From NCBI RefSeq assembly GCF_006711645.1, contig NZ_CP041251.1, forward strand, positions 1-35,253: a DNA stretch of 35,253 nt, in the 5' to 3' direction. The translations under genes were made by a program, and so were the position numbers. Shown piece after piece: positions 24,194 through 31,978 of the stretch (position 1 is its first letter; each line of letters opens with the position of its first letter). The notes under the pieces are model-generated. The model saw nothing but the letters and a program-made list of their open reading frames with translations, was not told the DNA's origin and did no database searches. Source of the DNA: Klebsiella electrica (GTDB lineage Bacteria; Pseudomonadota; Gammaproteobacteria; Enterobacterales; Enterobacteriaceae).

Positions 24194-27100
24194 CTATCGC
24201 TCCATGCCGTTATCACGTTCCTGCTCATTATGGCGGGATTTTTCTTCCGTGAATTTCTGCTCCATTCTGTCCTCTGCAACATCCCTTGTCAGATTGTGAT
24301 TAAGTAATTCGGCCTCCATTTCAGGGCGGTTAAACTCCAGACCTTCGGAGACAAATTTATCCTGGTACTGGTCGATTGCTTCAAGGATCTTACCGTCCTG
24401 CTCTGATACGTCCCTGCCCTGCGCTTGTTCCAGTTCATGGCGGGGAACCGGTACGGCATCTTTAGCAGCTTCCTGAATCCCTTTTATTTCAGTAACAGAC
24501 TTATCTGCGGCCTGTACGCTGGCTTTATCTGCGTTTATGCCATGCAGCATGGAAACTGTTTTTTTGTAGGCGACTGCCTCCTGTACGGAGTTAAACGGTC
24601 GAATATTTTCGTTCAGCTCCTGTTTAGGGAATTTCACAAAATAAACGGCCTCTTTAGACGGCTCCAGCGTGGCTTTGTGCGCGTTGATAACGTCCTGCTC
24701 CAGTGATACCGGATCAAGCTCCACGCCCGTTTTGGCCTGGATGATTTCGGCGTTAATCTCGGCCTTAACTTTAGTGTCGTTGTCTATAGAGGCGCTGAAC
24801 TCACGGCGTTTCTGGTCGTCGGTCATCATCATGCGGCGCATTTCATTATCAGCCAGCAGTGCTTTGACTTCTTCCACTGTCTGACGCGCTTCCGGCTGCG
24901 CTGTGGCCTGTTCTACCGCCTCTTTAAGCTGGCTTGGCGTTGCCGGGTTAGGTGTCTGCTCTACCGCTGCTTTCAGTGTCTCTTTAGACGGCTCCAGCGT
25001 GGCTTTGTGCGCGTTGATAACGTCCTGCTCCAGTGATACCGGATCAAGTCCCACGCCCGTTTTGGCCTGGATGATTTCGGCGTTAATCTCGGCCTTAACT
25101 TTGGTGTCGTTGTCTATCGAGGCGCTGAACTCACGGCGTTTCTGGTCGTCGGTCATCATCATGCGGCGCATTTCATTATCAGCCAGCAGTGCTTTGACTT
25201 CTTCCACTGTCTGACGCGCTTCCGGCTGCGCTGTGGCCTGTTCTACCGCCTCTTTAAGCTGGCTTGGCGTTGCCGGGTTAGGTGTCTGCTCTACCGCTGC
25301 TTTCAGTGTCTCTTTAGACGGCTCCAGCGTGGCTTTGTGCGCGTTGATAACGTCCTGCTCCAGTGATACCGGATCAAGCTCCACGCCCGTTTTGGCCTGG
25401 ATGATTTCGGCGTTAATCTCGGCCTTAACTTTGGTGTCGTTGTCTATCGAGGCGCTGAACTCACGGCGTTTCTGGTCGTCGGTCATCATCATGCGGCGCA
25501 TTTCATTATCAGCCAGCAGTGCTTTGACTTCTTCCACTGTTTGACGCGCTTCCGGCTGCGCTGTGGCTTCCCGTTCCGTTTCACGTGTGACAGCATTCTC
25601 TTTGGTTTCCGGCTCCGGTTGGTGCATTTCCTTTTCGTCCTGGTGGATTTTATTTGCATCCAGTTCAGCTTTTGTTTCCAGCATAATTTTCTGGAATTTT
25701 TCAGGGCGAAGGATAATGTTCATCCCTTTTTCTGCGGCAATTGTCGCGCATTGCTGTTTAAATTCATCCGTTCCGGTGAGTTTCAGGACACCGCCGAATT
25801 TTTCCCGTGAATAATCCAGCATAACGGCGATTTCTTCCTTAGAGGCTTCCTTGCTTGCAACAACAAAATCACCTTTATCCGTAAACACCGGGGATTCCGT
25901 TTCCTGATCACGATAGACAATTTTCCCGTCTTGTTTGTCCATCACCAGATCTTTCAGTTTAGTGTTGCTGCGGCGTAGTTCTTCCAGCCGTTTTTGAGCT
26001 TCAACGGCTTTAACCAGTGACGTTTCAGGCTGGTCAGCCTGAATGCCATTTTCTTCTTCACGATTTAAATAACTTTTTAACCTTTCTACAGCTTTCATGT
26101 TTTCGCTTCCTTCTGACCAGTTTGCATGATACTGGCTAATAATGTTACGCCCTTCTTTTTCCATTTCAGCCAGTGATTCTAACGTTGTGAGTTTTTTGTA
26201 AACCAGTATACCTTTTGCCACTTCACGTTCGGAGGGTGGAATGCTGCGGAGTTCTTTACGCATTTCACGTAAATCATTATACATTTTTGCGCGTTCATTT
26301 TTAACAAAATCGCGTAATGTTTTATTGCCTGACTTCAAAGAATCCAAACGTTCCTTCGCTTCCCTTCTGTTTAAAGAACGGTTTAAAACAGGTTTTTCAA
26401 ATGGTTTATTCGCTTTCTGATCTGCATAGACTTTTAAAAGGAATTGTTTTGCGTCCACCCATGAAAGATTCAGGTTCTTGGTTAAAAAATCTGACGCATT
26501 AAGATTCCTTTTACCCACTGAAAACCGGGGGGAACCGTCCGGCGCTTTACTGACAGCATGAATTTCAGAATTTACATTAAATTCTCTGGCAACGGCGGAT
26601 AAAAATCGTTCCGGGTCAATTTCTTTTCTGATAACCGCCATCGTTGCAATCTCATTGCTTTCAGCATCTTTATTTAATTTCTGGTAAATTAACTCATGAA
26701 GCAATGAAGATTGTTCAACCGTTTTTAATCCTCGCTCTGTGAATTGTCTATCAGAATCCCGTCGCATTTCGCTATCAGAATGTTGTCGCTCTTGTAGCCG
26801 CTTTGCCAGATCACGCTCCGCATTATCTGGCAGTAAACTGACAGATTCGGTGGGTGCTGCTCGCCCGTTGATTCCGTAAACCAGACCGCGTTGGGGCAAA
26901 CGTGGCAAGCCGATTCCTGTTTTAATTCTATCGAGTCGGGAAGCTGGATCAAAACCTCGCTCATTACGGCTCTGCCGTCCTCTCGATTGTTCAGTATGTC
27001 CTTTGTTAAGTTTGTGTTTTTCGTCATAGCTTTTTATCCTCTCTGCAAGAAAAGTCGCTTTGCCCTTATCATCCAGTGATTTGTAAGCCTCACGAATACG

Positions 27101-28009
27101 CGATGATGCGGGGTAAATATGTTTAATCTCATGACTTGCGCGGCTTGTCCACGCCTCAAGACGTGCTGAGATTTGTTTTTCAGTAGGTTTAACCAAAGGT
27201 AACTCACGCGATTCAATATACTGTTTACTGAAAAGCGGATTTTTAAGATTGGTAAATTTCTTATCACCATCAAGTTTTACAGATAAATACTCTCCGGCCT
27301 TACCTGCATTGCGTGTTTTAACCTCGCCATACTCTGACAAAAGGGTTTTAAAATCACTGAATGAGCGAACGTTTTCACTTTCAAGTCGAGAATGAATAGC
27401 CCGTTTAACATCGCTGTTACGCTCATTAAACAGGTCGCCTTTTGTCCGTGAAAGCACATTAGCATAATTCTGGTCGCTGACGCGCATGGCATCTTTCGGG
27501 CTGACAAGATTGTATTTGTGATTAATGTGTTCCTGAATAGCGTCTAACTGCACCTGAGTTTTTGAGTTAGTTAAATCCCCTCTAGGATTCATTGATTTTT
27601 CAGTTACAATATTAACTCTCGGAATTACGATATGAATATGGGGTTTGCGCTCAATCCGTTCACCAGTGCGATTATCAACAAGATTTTTTATCTTTGGTAA
27701 ATGTGCCTCGGCATAAAAGCAGTATTCATCCTCATGATAGGCATTCATGAATAATGATTTGTATTCCTGTGCAACGGCATGAAGCGTTTCCGTGCTTATC
27801 TCCGATTCCTGAAAGGAAAGTGTGATATGCAGATAACGCTCCTGCCCCTTATCCTCAATACTCTGAATAACTTTATTTGTGGTTTGTAAATCGCCGTCCA
27901 GAATCAGACGGTGATCCAGTTCTTCACGGGTGTATTCCCTTTCGGCCTTTCTGCCGTTCTCCAGATATTCGGCTATCCCGTTATTGCCACCACCATACCG
28001 GGTGATCAT
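24194..28009 (-). CDS. Conjugative relaxase with LPD7 domain and tandem repeats
   Basis: A 1271-residue relaxase that should nick oriT and lead the transferred strand into the recipient. The N-terminal relaxase domain starts MITRYGGGNNGIAEYLENG, which includes candidate catalytic tyrosines. It continues with RYLHITLSF (His61) and the metal-binding motif KPHIHIVIP (His124, His126), consistent with a MOBP-type HUH enzyme. Residues about 690-775 (VFTDKGDFVVAS to FQKIMLE) resemble the LPD7 domain of large mobile-element proteins. Residues about 815-1119 are two full and one partial copy of a 110-residue repeat. The last 150 residues are charged. mobC overlaps the start by four bases on the same strand. 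Confidence 0.9.
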   Translation of the reverse strand: MITRYGGGNNGIAEYLENGRKAEREYTREELDHRLILDGDLQTTNKVIQSIEDKGQERYLHITLSFQESEISTETLHAVAQEYKSLFMNAYHEDEYCFYAEAHLPKIKNLVDNRTGERIERKPHIHIVIPRVNIVTEKSMNPRGDLTNSKTQVQLDAIQEHINHKYNLVSPKDAMRVSDQNYANVLSRTKGDLFNERNSDVKRAIHSRLESENVRSFSDFKTLLSEYGEVKTRNAGKAGEYLSVKLDGDKKFTNLKNPLFSKQYIESRELPLVKPTEKQISARLEAWTSRASHEIKHIYPASSRIREAYKSLDDKGKATFLAERIKSYDEKHKLNKGHTEQSRGRQSRNERGFDPASRLDRIKTGIGLPRLPQRGLVYGINGRAAPTESVSLLPDNAERDLAKRLQERQHSDSEMRRDSDRQFTERGLKTVEQSSLLHELIYQKLNKDAESNEIATMAVIRKEIDPERFLSAVAREFNVNSEIHAVSKAPDGSPRFSVGKRNLNASDFLTKNLNLSWVDAKQFLLKVYADQKANKPFEKPVLNRSLNRREAKERLDSLKSGNKTLRDFVKNERAKMYNDLREMRKELRSIPPSEREVAKGILVYKKLTTLESLAEMEKEGRNIISQYHANWSEGSENMKAVERLKSYLNREEENGIQADQPETSLVKAVEAQKRLEELRRSNTKLKDLVMDKQDGKIVYRDQETESPVFTDKGDFVVASKEASKEEIAVMLDYSREKFGGVLKLTGTDEFKQQCATIAAEKGMNIILRPEKFQKIMLETKAELDANKIHQDEKEMHQPEPETKENAVTRETEREATAQPEARQTVEEVKALLADNEMRRMMMTDDQKRREFSASIDNDTKVKAEINAEIIQAKTGVELDPVSLEQDVINAHKATLEPSKETLKAAVEQTPNPATPSQLKEAVEQATAQPEARQTVEEVKALLADNEMRRMMMTDDQKRREFSASIDNDTKVKAEINAEIIQAKTGVGLDPVSLEQDVINAHKATLEPSKETLKAAVEQTPNPATPSQLKEAVEQATAQPEARQTVEEVKALLADNEMRRMMMTDDQKRREFSASIDNDTKVKAEINAEIIQAKTGVELDPVSLEQDVINAHKATLEPSKEAVYFVKFPKQELNENIRPFNSVQEAVAYKKTVSMLHGINADKASVQAADKSVTEIKGIQEAAKDAVPVPRHELEQAQGRDVSEQDGKILEAIDQYQDKFVSEGLEFNRPEMEAELLNHNLTRDVAEDRMEQKFTEEKSRHNEQERDNGMER
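24652..25566 (-). repeat. 330-bp in-frame tandem repeat in the relaxase gene
   Basis: The period is exactly 330 bp (boundaries near 24901, 25231 and 25561): two full copies plus about 255 bp of a third. Differences are few; the middle copy has a two-base change that turns Glu-Leu into Gly-Leu after TGV. Because the plus-strand frames across it are also open, false plus-strand ORFs of 103 residues appear here. Confidence 0.95.
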
Positions 28010-28344
28010 TTTGTCACGTCCTGCAAGGTGTTTCTGATACCAATCAGCGCATTGAGTAATTTTTTATATAAGGCATCTGATATAATACCTTTAGCGTTAT
28101 CAGTATTCAGGCGATGGGCAATCTGATTCATGTTGTTGCTGGTTTTATGTAAGTAAAACAGGCAACGCTTGTAATCAGGTTGCTGGCGATGGTCTGGCTG
28201 ATAGCCATTTATCTGATTGAGCGACAACATTCTGAAAAACTCGGATTTACTCATATCAAGCTGCTCAATAGCTTTAGCAAATGGCGCATACTCATCTTCG
28301 GTTAACCTGAATGTAACATGTACGCTCTTGTTTGTTTTTTTCAT
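28006..28344 (-). CDS. mobC: MobC/NikA-like relaxosome accessory protein
   Basis: A 112-residue DNA-binding protein. The N-terminal part KSVHVTFRLTEDEYAPFAKA with SKSEFFRML is a ribbon-helix-helix as in NikA and MobC. The C-terminal NNMNQIAHRLN motif is the hallmark of the MobC family. It should bind the inverted repeat at oriT and recruit the relaxase. The stop overlaps the relaxase start (ATGA), and GAGGGA lies before its own ATG. Confidence 0.9.
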   Translation of the reverse strand: MKKTNKSVHVTFRLTEDEYAPFAKAIEQLDMSKSEFFRMLSLNQINGYQPDHRQQPDYKRCLFYLHKTSNNMNQIAHRLNTDNAKGIISDALYKKLLNALIGIRNTLQDVTK

Positions 28345-28349
28345 TTAGT

Positions 28350-28500
28350 CCCTCAAGGTTCGTAGAACCGCACCAGAACGGCTCAAGCCGTTCGGGGTTT
28401 CAAAGGGGTTTCCCCTTTGGCACGCCGATTGTAACATACCCGGAACGGGTTTGTGTACAATCGGTCTCGTGCCTGTAGTTTAGTTAGCATAAAATTACAC
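28350..28500. other. oriT: Probable origin of transfer (oriT)
   Basis: The region lies between divergent mobC and traK-like genes, as in IncP and IncI plasmids. It holds the hairpins GAACGGC-TCAA-GCCGTTC and AAAGGGG-TTT-CCCCTTT. A pair of 9-bp arms follows, CCGATTGTA (28425-28433) and TACAATCGG (28456-28464). Eleven bases after the second arm is GTGCCTG-TAG; by analogy with MOBP sites (CCTG before the cut) I place nic between 28475 and 28476 on the plus strand. Transfer would then lead through 28476-35253 and carry the relaxase gene last. Confidence 0.65.
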
Positions 28501-28612
28501 TTTCACTATGTTTCATTGAATTTCATTAAATTGCACTAAAGTGATTGACAGTTGCATTAAATTTCACTAAATTGCACTAAACACAACAACAGTTTCACTA
28601 AATTGCACTATA
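28501..28612 (+). promoter_or_regulatory. Phased TTKCAYTAAA repeat array and promoter
   Basis: Nine 10-bp units match TTKCAYTAAA, starting at 28501, 28511, 28521, 28531, 28552, 28562, 28572, 28593 and 28603. Steps are 10 bp with two gaps of 21 bp. A sigma70-like promoter, TTGACA (28545-28550), 17 bases, TAAATT (28568-28573), is embedded, with the -35 box in the first gap and the start point near the second. The direct-repeat binding sites of StbA in R388 have the same position, so the first gene of the operon is the likely binder and repressor. Confidence 0.75.
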
Positions 28613-28659
28613 AAAGCATATGTGCTAAATTTAAGCCAAAACACAATGAGGCTTTAATC

Positions 28660-29100
28660 ATGTCAGACTGGAGAAGAAAACAAAGAACAGGTAAAGGCAA
28701 ATTCCTGCCTCTTTTGGATGAAATTAATGCACGGTTAAATACTGGTGAAACAGTCAAACAAATATACATTTCTTATAAAGAAAGCATGGCAATTGAACTG
28801 AGCTATGTGCAATTTACTCGCTACGTGAATAAATATTGCAAGGATAATAACATTCATCTTACAAAGATGAATGATGATAAAAGACAAAACAAAACAAAAC
28901 AAAAAAACAACGAGCCAGAAAATAAAAATAAATTTGGTGATGATTTCAATGACTACATGAATGTTTGTTATCAAAAAGAAAAACTTGTTCAACAGGCCAT
29001 AGAAAATGATATTTCTGTGGAAACAATAAGCTCATGGGGCTGTGCTAACTTTGTTCAGGTTAGTAATGCTCTCGGTAATTACATACGAAACAAAAGGTAA
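28660..29100 (+). CDS. TraK/StbA-like oriT-proximal DNA-binding protein
   Basis: From ATG 28660 (TGAGG eight bases upstream) this is a 146-residue basic protein; a start at 28603 lies inside the repeat array. FLPLLDEINARLNTGETVKQ followed by IELSYVQFTRYVNKY fits the TraK pattern of IncP plasmids (an aliphatic helix, a gap, then SY-x-x-F-x-R-Y-V). The middle is Lys/Asn-rich and probably disordered. It likely binds the 10-bp repeats just upstream, helping relaxosome formation or stable inheritance and repressing its own operon. Confidence 0.7.
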   Translation: MSDWRRKQRTGKGKFLPLLDEINARLNTGETVKQIYISYKESMAIELSYVQFTRYVNKYCKDNNIHLTKMNDDKRQNKTKQKNNEPENKNKFGDDFNDYMNVCYQKEKLVQQAIENDISVETISSWGCANFVQVSNALGNYIRNKR

Positions 29101-29106
29101 TAAAAA

Positions 29107-29808
29107 ATGTATCTGAAACTTGCAATTGTTAACAATAGCGGAAACGTCGGTAAATCTACTATTTGTCAGACCATGCTTAAACCTCGTCTTGATGAATCAG
29201 AGATTATTAAAGTTGAAACAATTAACACTGACGGAACAGATGACAAAAAACTTTCCGCTAAAGAATTTGATGAAATCATCAAGCGTATTGATGATAGTGA
29301 ATGCACGATCATTGATGTGGGTTCATCCAATATTGAACAATTCATTATTCAGATGAATGAGTATCAAGGAAGTCATGACCTGATTGATTATTTTGTTGTA
29401 CCTGTAGTTAGAGAAGCAAAACAACAGACAGATTCAATCCAGACAATTTCAGCATTAATGGCAATGGGAGTTGAGCCAGACCGTTTCAAAGTAATTTTCA
29501 ACCTTGCTGAAAAAGATACGTCAATAGAAAAACAATATGCAATATTCTTAGCAAATGATATTTGCAAAGAAATTGCAGGTAAAAATCATTCAGTAGTCTA
29601 TCATAACAATATTTTTAACATTCTTAATAAAGCCGGATTATCTTACGATGAAGTGTATAACGATAATCGTGACTTCCGAACTCTTATCCGGTCAGCAGCT
29701 TCAAAAGAAGAACGTCAGGAACTCTCTAACCTGCGTACAGTCAAAATGCTGATGAATGGCTTTAACAGCGATCTGGACGTAGCATTTCAAAATCTCAATC
29801 TTGGTTAA
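29107..29808 (+). CDS. TraL/StbB-like ParA-family ATPase
   Basis: A 233-residue protein with a P-loop at residues 9-18 (NNSGNVGKST). The first lysine of the ParA signature (KGG) is replaced, leaving the SGNVGKST form seen in the TraL/StbB/MobD branch. CTIIDVGSSNIEQF is the second nucleotide-binding motif. In RP4 and R388 the equivalents lie second in the traKLM and stbABC operons. StbB is needed for conjugation in R388. It starts six bases after the previous gene. Confidence 0.75.
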   Translation: MYLKLAIVNNSGNVGKSTICQTMLKPRLDESEIIKVETINTDGTDDKKLSAKEFDEIIKRIDDSECTIIDVGSSNIEQFIIQMNEYQGSHDLIDYFVVPVVREAKQQTDSIQTISALMAMGVEPDRFKVIFNLAEKDTSIEKQYAIFLANDICKEIAGKNHSVVYHNNIFNILNKAGLSYDEVYNDNRDFRTLIRSAASKEERQELSNLRTVKMLMNGFNSDLDVAFQNLNLG

Positions 29809-29860
29809 CACCTCTCCAGTCTGGTGAGAAATCACCAGACTTTAAAAAGGAATCAATCAT

Positions 29861-30532
29861 ATGAGTAGTTTTTCAGAAGAATTTAAAGATCAAAAAATAA
29901 ACCAGATGCTTGAGGACTATATAGCCCTCGACAATGAAATTAAAAAAGCGTTTGCTTCGCTTGTGCAAGCGATTGAAGATACTCCAGCCCGTTTTGATGG
30001 AGTCATATCAAAAAAACTGGATCAGCTAATCAGTGACAGTCTGGAAATTGACAGGGAAATAAAAGAGGCAACCACTGGAATTTCAGAAGAAAAAACAAAA
30101 AACATTCTAGAAATTCAAGAGGAAGCGATAAAAACAAAACAAAAACTTACCGACGATATAATCGCGTTATTAGCCACTCTAAAACATAATCAGGAAAAAT
30201 CACAAGAAGGTTTGATAAAAAATCAAGAAAAACTACAATCCGTTTTTAACGATCATTTAGAGAAGATGGCTAAAAATGCGCAACCATTCAGCAAAAAAGC
30301 GGCGATAGCCATTTGTGCGGCCTGTACTCTCTTTGTCACGGCTGGCCTGTCCGGGGCTTTCTGGTACGTGACTAATCAAAGTAAAGTGCAAATGGAAGAA
30401 AACATGAAGTTTGCGGCATCGGGTTTTTTTGATATGCAGGATCTGACAAAAAAAGTCATAACGCAATTACCCCCGGCACAACAAGCTAAATTTAAAAAAG
30501 AACTGGATTCCATTAACAAACGAACGAAGTGA
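29861..30532 (+). CDS. TraM/StbC-like coiled-coil membrane protein
   Basis: A 223-residue protein. Residues about 1-140 are almost entirely helical and charged, with coiled-coil repeats (EIDREIKEATTGISEEKTKN onward). One transmembrane helix lies at about 147-169 (AAIAICAACTLFVTAGLSG), and a short extracytoplasmic tail follows. The third genes of stbABC/traKLM operons are also small and poorly known; the match is by position and form rather than sequence. An AAAAGG box precedes the start. A hairpin at 30552-30576 follows. Confidence 0.65.
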   Translation: MSSFSEEFKDQKINQMLEDYIALDNEIKKAFASLVQAIEDTPARFDGVISKKLDQLISDSLEIDREIKEATTGISEEKTKNILEIQEEAIKTKQKLTDDIIALLATLKHNQEKSQEGLIKNQEKLQSVFNDHLEKMAKNAQPFSKKAAIAICAACTLFVTAGLSGAFWYVTNQSKVQMEENMKFAASGFFDMQDLTKKVITQLPPAQQAKFKKELDSINKRTK

Positions 30533-30551
30533 GCGCCTTTTGTTTTCACTG

Positions 30552-30576
30552 CCGCAAACGTGGTACACGTTTGCGG
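30552..30576. terminator. Hairpin after the traKLM/stb-like operon
   Basis: CCGCAAACGTG and CACGTTTGCGG form a perfect 11-bp stem around GTA. The T-run is weak (CTTTTCCTTCC). Confidence 0.6.
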
Positions 30577-30577
30577 C

Positions 30578-30746
30578 TCGCTTTTCCTTCCTTTTGTCTC
30601 CGACAGTCTGGCTTCCTCGTAGCTGGTAGCCCGTAAAAAACGGGTCTGGCAGGGTGGGGGATTGTCACGCCATACGGCGTAACGCTTTTTTTGTCCTCGC
30701 TGCGCTGCGGGGCTTCCGGCTCCGCCTCCCATGCCCTCCGGGCATA
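30578..30746. repeat. 169-bp dispersed repeat, copy 2
   Basis: Identical by eye to 1634-1802, in direct orientation. It marks the start of the leading-region gene array, whereas copy 1 lies just before the secretion genes. Recombination between the copies could remove or invert nothing essential but would delete the replicon, so the pair is probably maintained as regulatory or structural sequence. Confidence 0.85.
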
Positions 30747-30748
30747 AA

Positions 30749-30772
30749 AAAGGCGGCATATGCGCCGCCTTT
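30749..30772 (-). terminator. Terminator of the 45-residue ORF
   Basis: AAAGGCGGC-ATATGC-GCCGCCTTT with T6 on the minus strand. Confidence 0.8.
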
Positions 30773-30786
30773 GATTTTATACCTGG

Positions 30787-30924
30787 TTAAAACATTTCAT
30801 ATCCTTGCAAGTAATTTAGCCACCACCTGAACTGATCCCACTGCTCGCCGTTCATGGCGGGGATTGTGGTTTTCTTCCCTTTGACAACCGAATCCGCAAC
30901 CTGTACGATTTGATGCGTTGACAT
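30787..30924 (-). CDS. 45-residue hypothetical protein
   Basis: The frame begins MSTHQIVQVADSVVKGKKTT and contains a Trp-rich end (EQWDQFRWWLNYLQGYEMF). GTGAGG lies seven bases before the ATG and a terminator follows the stop, so it is probably a real gene. It has no leader copy of its own; a strong terminator (30958-30987) separates it from the next gene, so it needs its own promoter in the short interval. Confidence 0.6.
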   Translation of the reverse strand: MSTHQIVQVADSVVKGKKTTIPAMNGEQWDQFRWWLNYLQGYEMF

Positions 30925-30957
30925 TTTAAAACCTCACAATGTTTTTTTTGTTGATAC

Positions 30958-30987
30958 GTGATCAGGTTGTTCCACCAACCTGATCAC
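30958..30987 (-). terminator. Terminator of the 70-residue gene
   Basis: GTGATCAGGTTG pairs perfectly with CAACCTGATCAC (12 bp). On the minus strand it is followed by a stretch leading to a T8 run. Confidence 0.8.
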
Positions 30988-31013
30988 ACCTTACCTTTAT
31001 GTTTTACACCTCC

Positions 31014-31226
31014 TTATTCTGCAATTTCATAACTAACGTTTGTCGGGTTAACTTTGCATTGTTCCGCGATTTTTTTAATCACCGCCTCAAGCTCCACATA
31101 GCTGTTAACGGTAATTGGTTTTTTAATGCCGTAGGTATTCATAAACGCTTTACCGTTTTGAATTTCGGCCTTTGTAAAAGAAAATGAAAAAGTAGCTGGA
31201 TAAGTAACGTTTAAGATGGATTGCAT
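31014..31226 (-). CDS. 70-residue hypothetical protein, leader unit A
   Basis: The protein begins MQSILNVTYPATFSFSFTKA. The central INKPITVNSYVELEAVIKKI-like part (KKPITVNSYVELEAVIKKIA) suggests a small alpha/beta fold. No family is recognised. It follows leader copy A with CAGGAG before the ATG and ends before a strong terminator, so it is a complete single-gene unit of the leading region. Confidence 0.7.
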   Translation of the reverse strand: MQSILNVTYPATFSFSFTKAEIQNGKAFMNTYGIKKPITVNSYVELEAVIKKIAEQCKVNPTNVSYEIAE

Positions 31227-31338
31227 TTTTAACTCCTGCCACTGTGCGGCGTTGGTGTCCGGGGCGTTTCCCCTTTCGATGTAATAATAATACGATTTTT
31301 ATGATCTGCCGTCAATATATATTGTGTAATATTACACA
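31227..31338 (-). promoter_or_regulatory. Leading-region leader, copy A (112 bp)
   Basis: Read on the minus strand: palindrome TGTGTAATATTACACA (31323-31338), 7 bases, TTGACG (-35, 31310-31315), 17 bases, TATTAT (-10, 31287-31292). An untranslated leader with the hairpin GGGGAAACGCCCC and CAGGAG before the ATG follows. Three further copies lie at 31979, 33514 and 34181. Confidence 0.85.
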
Positions 31339-31352
31339 CTATTTATGATAAA

Positions 31353-31382
31353 TAAAAAAGGCCATCAACATGACGGCCTTAA
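31353..31382 (-). terminator. Terminator of the small lipoprotein gene
   Basis: GGCCGTCA-TGT-TGATGGCC followed by T6 on the minus strand. Confidence 0.75.
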
Positions 31383-31399
31383 TGATGTTAGTGATAAAT

Positions 31400-31621
31400 T
31401 TATTTCGTCAGCGCAATAATCCCCAACGTAAGGCCAGCAACCGCCGCCGCACCTCCGGCAATTGCTCCGGCGGTTTCCCAGTTGTCCTGGGTCGTTCCCT
31501 TCATGCACGTATTCGTATGTACTAAACGGCCTTGATCATCATAAACAGGGACACAAGGCGATTCATGCGCACAACCTGCTAACAACGAGGCCAGAAGGAA
31601 AACACCTGCGATTTTTTTCAT
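31400..31621 (-). CDS. Small lipoprotein with glycine-rich helix
   Basis: A 73-residue lipoprotein. Signal peptide MKKIAGVFLLASLLAGC gives Cys17 as the lipidation site. The mature part has two more cysteines (SPCVPVYDD and TNTCMKG) and ends in a Gly/Ala hydrophobic stretch, AGAIAGGAAAVAGLTLGII, a glycine-zipper-like membrane segment. CAGGAG precedes the ATG. It lacks its own leader and lies after the terminator of the next gene upstream, so its promoter is not obvious. A surface or exclusion role is possible but unsupported. Confidence 0.7.
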   Translation of the reverse strand: MKKIAGVFLLASLLAGCAHESPCVPVYDDQGRLVHTNTCMKGTTQDNWETAGAIAGGAAAVAGLTLGIIALTK

Positions 31622-31635
31622 TTGTCACTCCTGTT

Positions 31636-31667
31636 AAAAAAAGGCTATCTTTTGATAGCCTTTTTTA
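31636..31667 (-). terminator. Terminator of the 102-residue gene
   Basis: AAAAGGCTATC and GATAGCCTTTT form a hairpin with T-runs on both sides. Confidence 0.8.
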
Positions 31668-31669
31668 AA

Positions 31670-31978
31670 TTAAAGATAAGTATTTAATCCTGTAACCTGT
31701 GTAAAAATATCCTGTAGCTGATCACAATAAATCATTGTCATGGTTTCAACTTCTTTCAGACTTACGCCCCGTGATTTATAAAAATATACGTTGTAGGTAT
31801 CTGACGGATCAAGCTCGATTTTTACCAGATTAATACCAGAAGCCGCAAAATTAGAAGGTAATTTGAAAATCAAACCGCCTTTATCATAGATAACAAATTG
31901 CTTTGCCCCTGTCATGGCGATAAATCTGTTTCCGCCTAACTGATTCAAAATTTCAACAGCAATTGCTTTAGTATCCAT
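31670..31978 (-). CDS. 102-residue hypothetical protein, leader unit B
   Basis: The protein begins MDTKAIAVEILNQLGGNRFI and contains AMTGAKQFVIYDKGGLIFKL and LDPSDTYNVYFYKSRG, ending in DIFTQVTGLNTYL. I recall similar short proteins from phages and plasmids without a known function. It starts directly after leader copy B and ends at a terminator, so it is a complete unit. Confidence 0.7.
   Translation of the reverse strand: MDTKAIAVEILNQLGGNRFIAMTGAKQFVIYDKGGLIFKLPSNFAASGINLVKIELDPSDTYNVYFYKSRGVSLKEVETMTMIYCDQLQDIFTQVTGLNTYL

Noticed and set aside
24903..25544. Two identical 103-residue plus-strand ORFs
   Set aside because: They are the antisense of the relaxase tandem repeat and repeat with its 330-bp period.
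28501..28612. Second origin of replication from the 10-bp repeats
   Set aside because: The repeats lie in the promoter of the traK/stb-like operon beside oriT and have no DnaA box or rep gene nearby; protein binding for transfer or stability fits better.
30376..30759. 127-residue minus-strand ORF
   Set aside because: It runs antisense through the end of the stb-like gene, a terminator and the 169-bp repeat, with no supporting signal.
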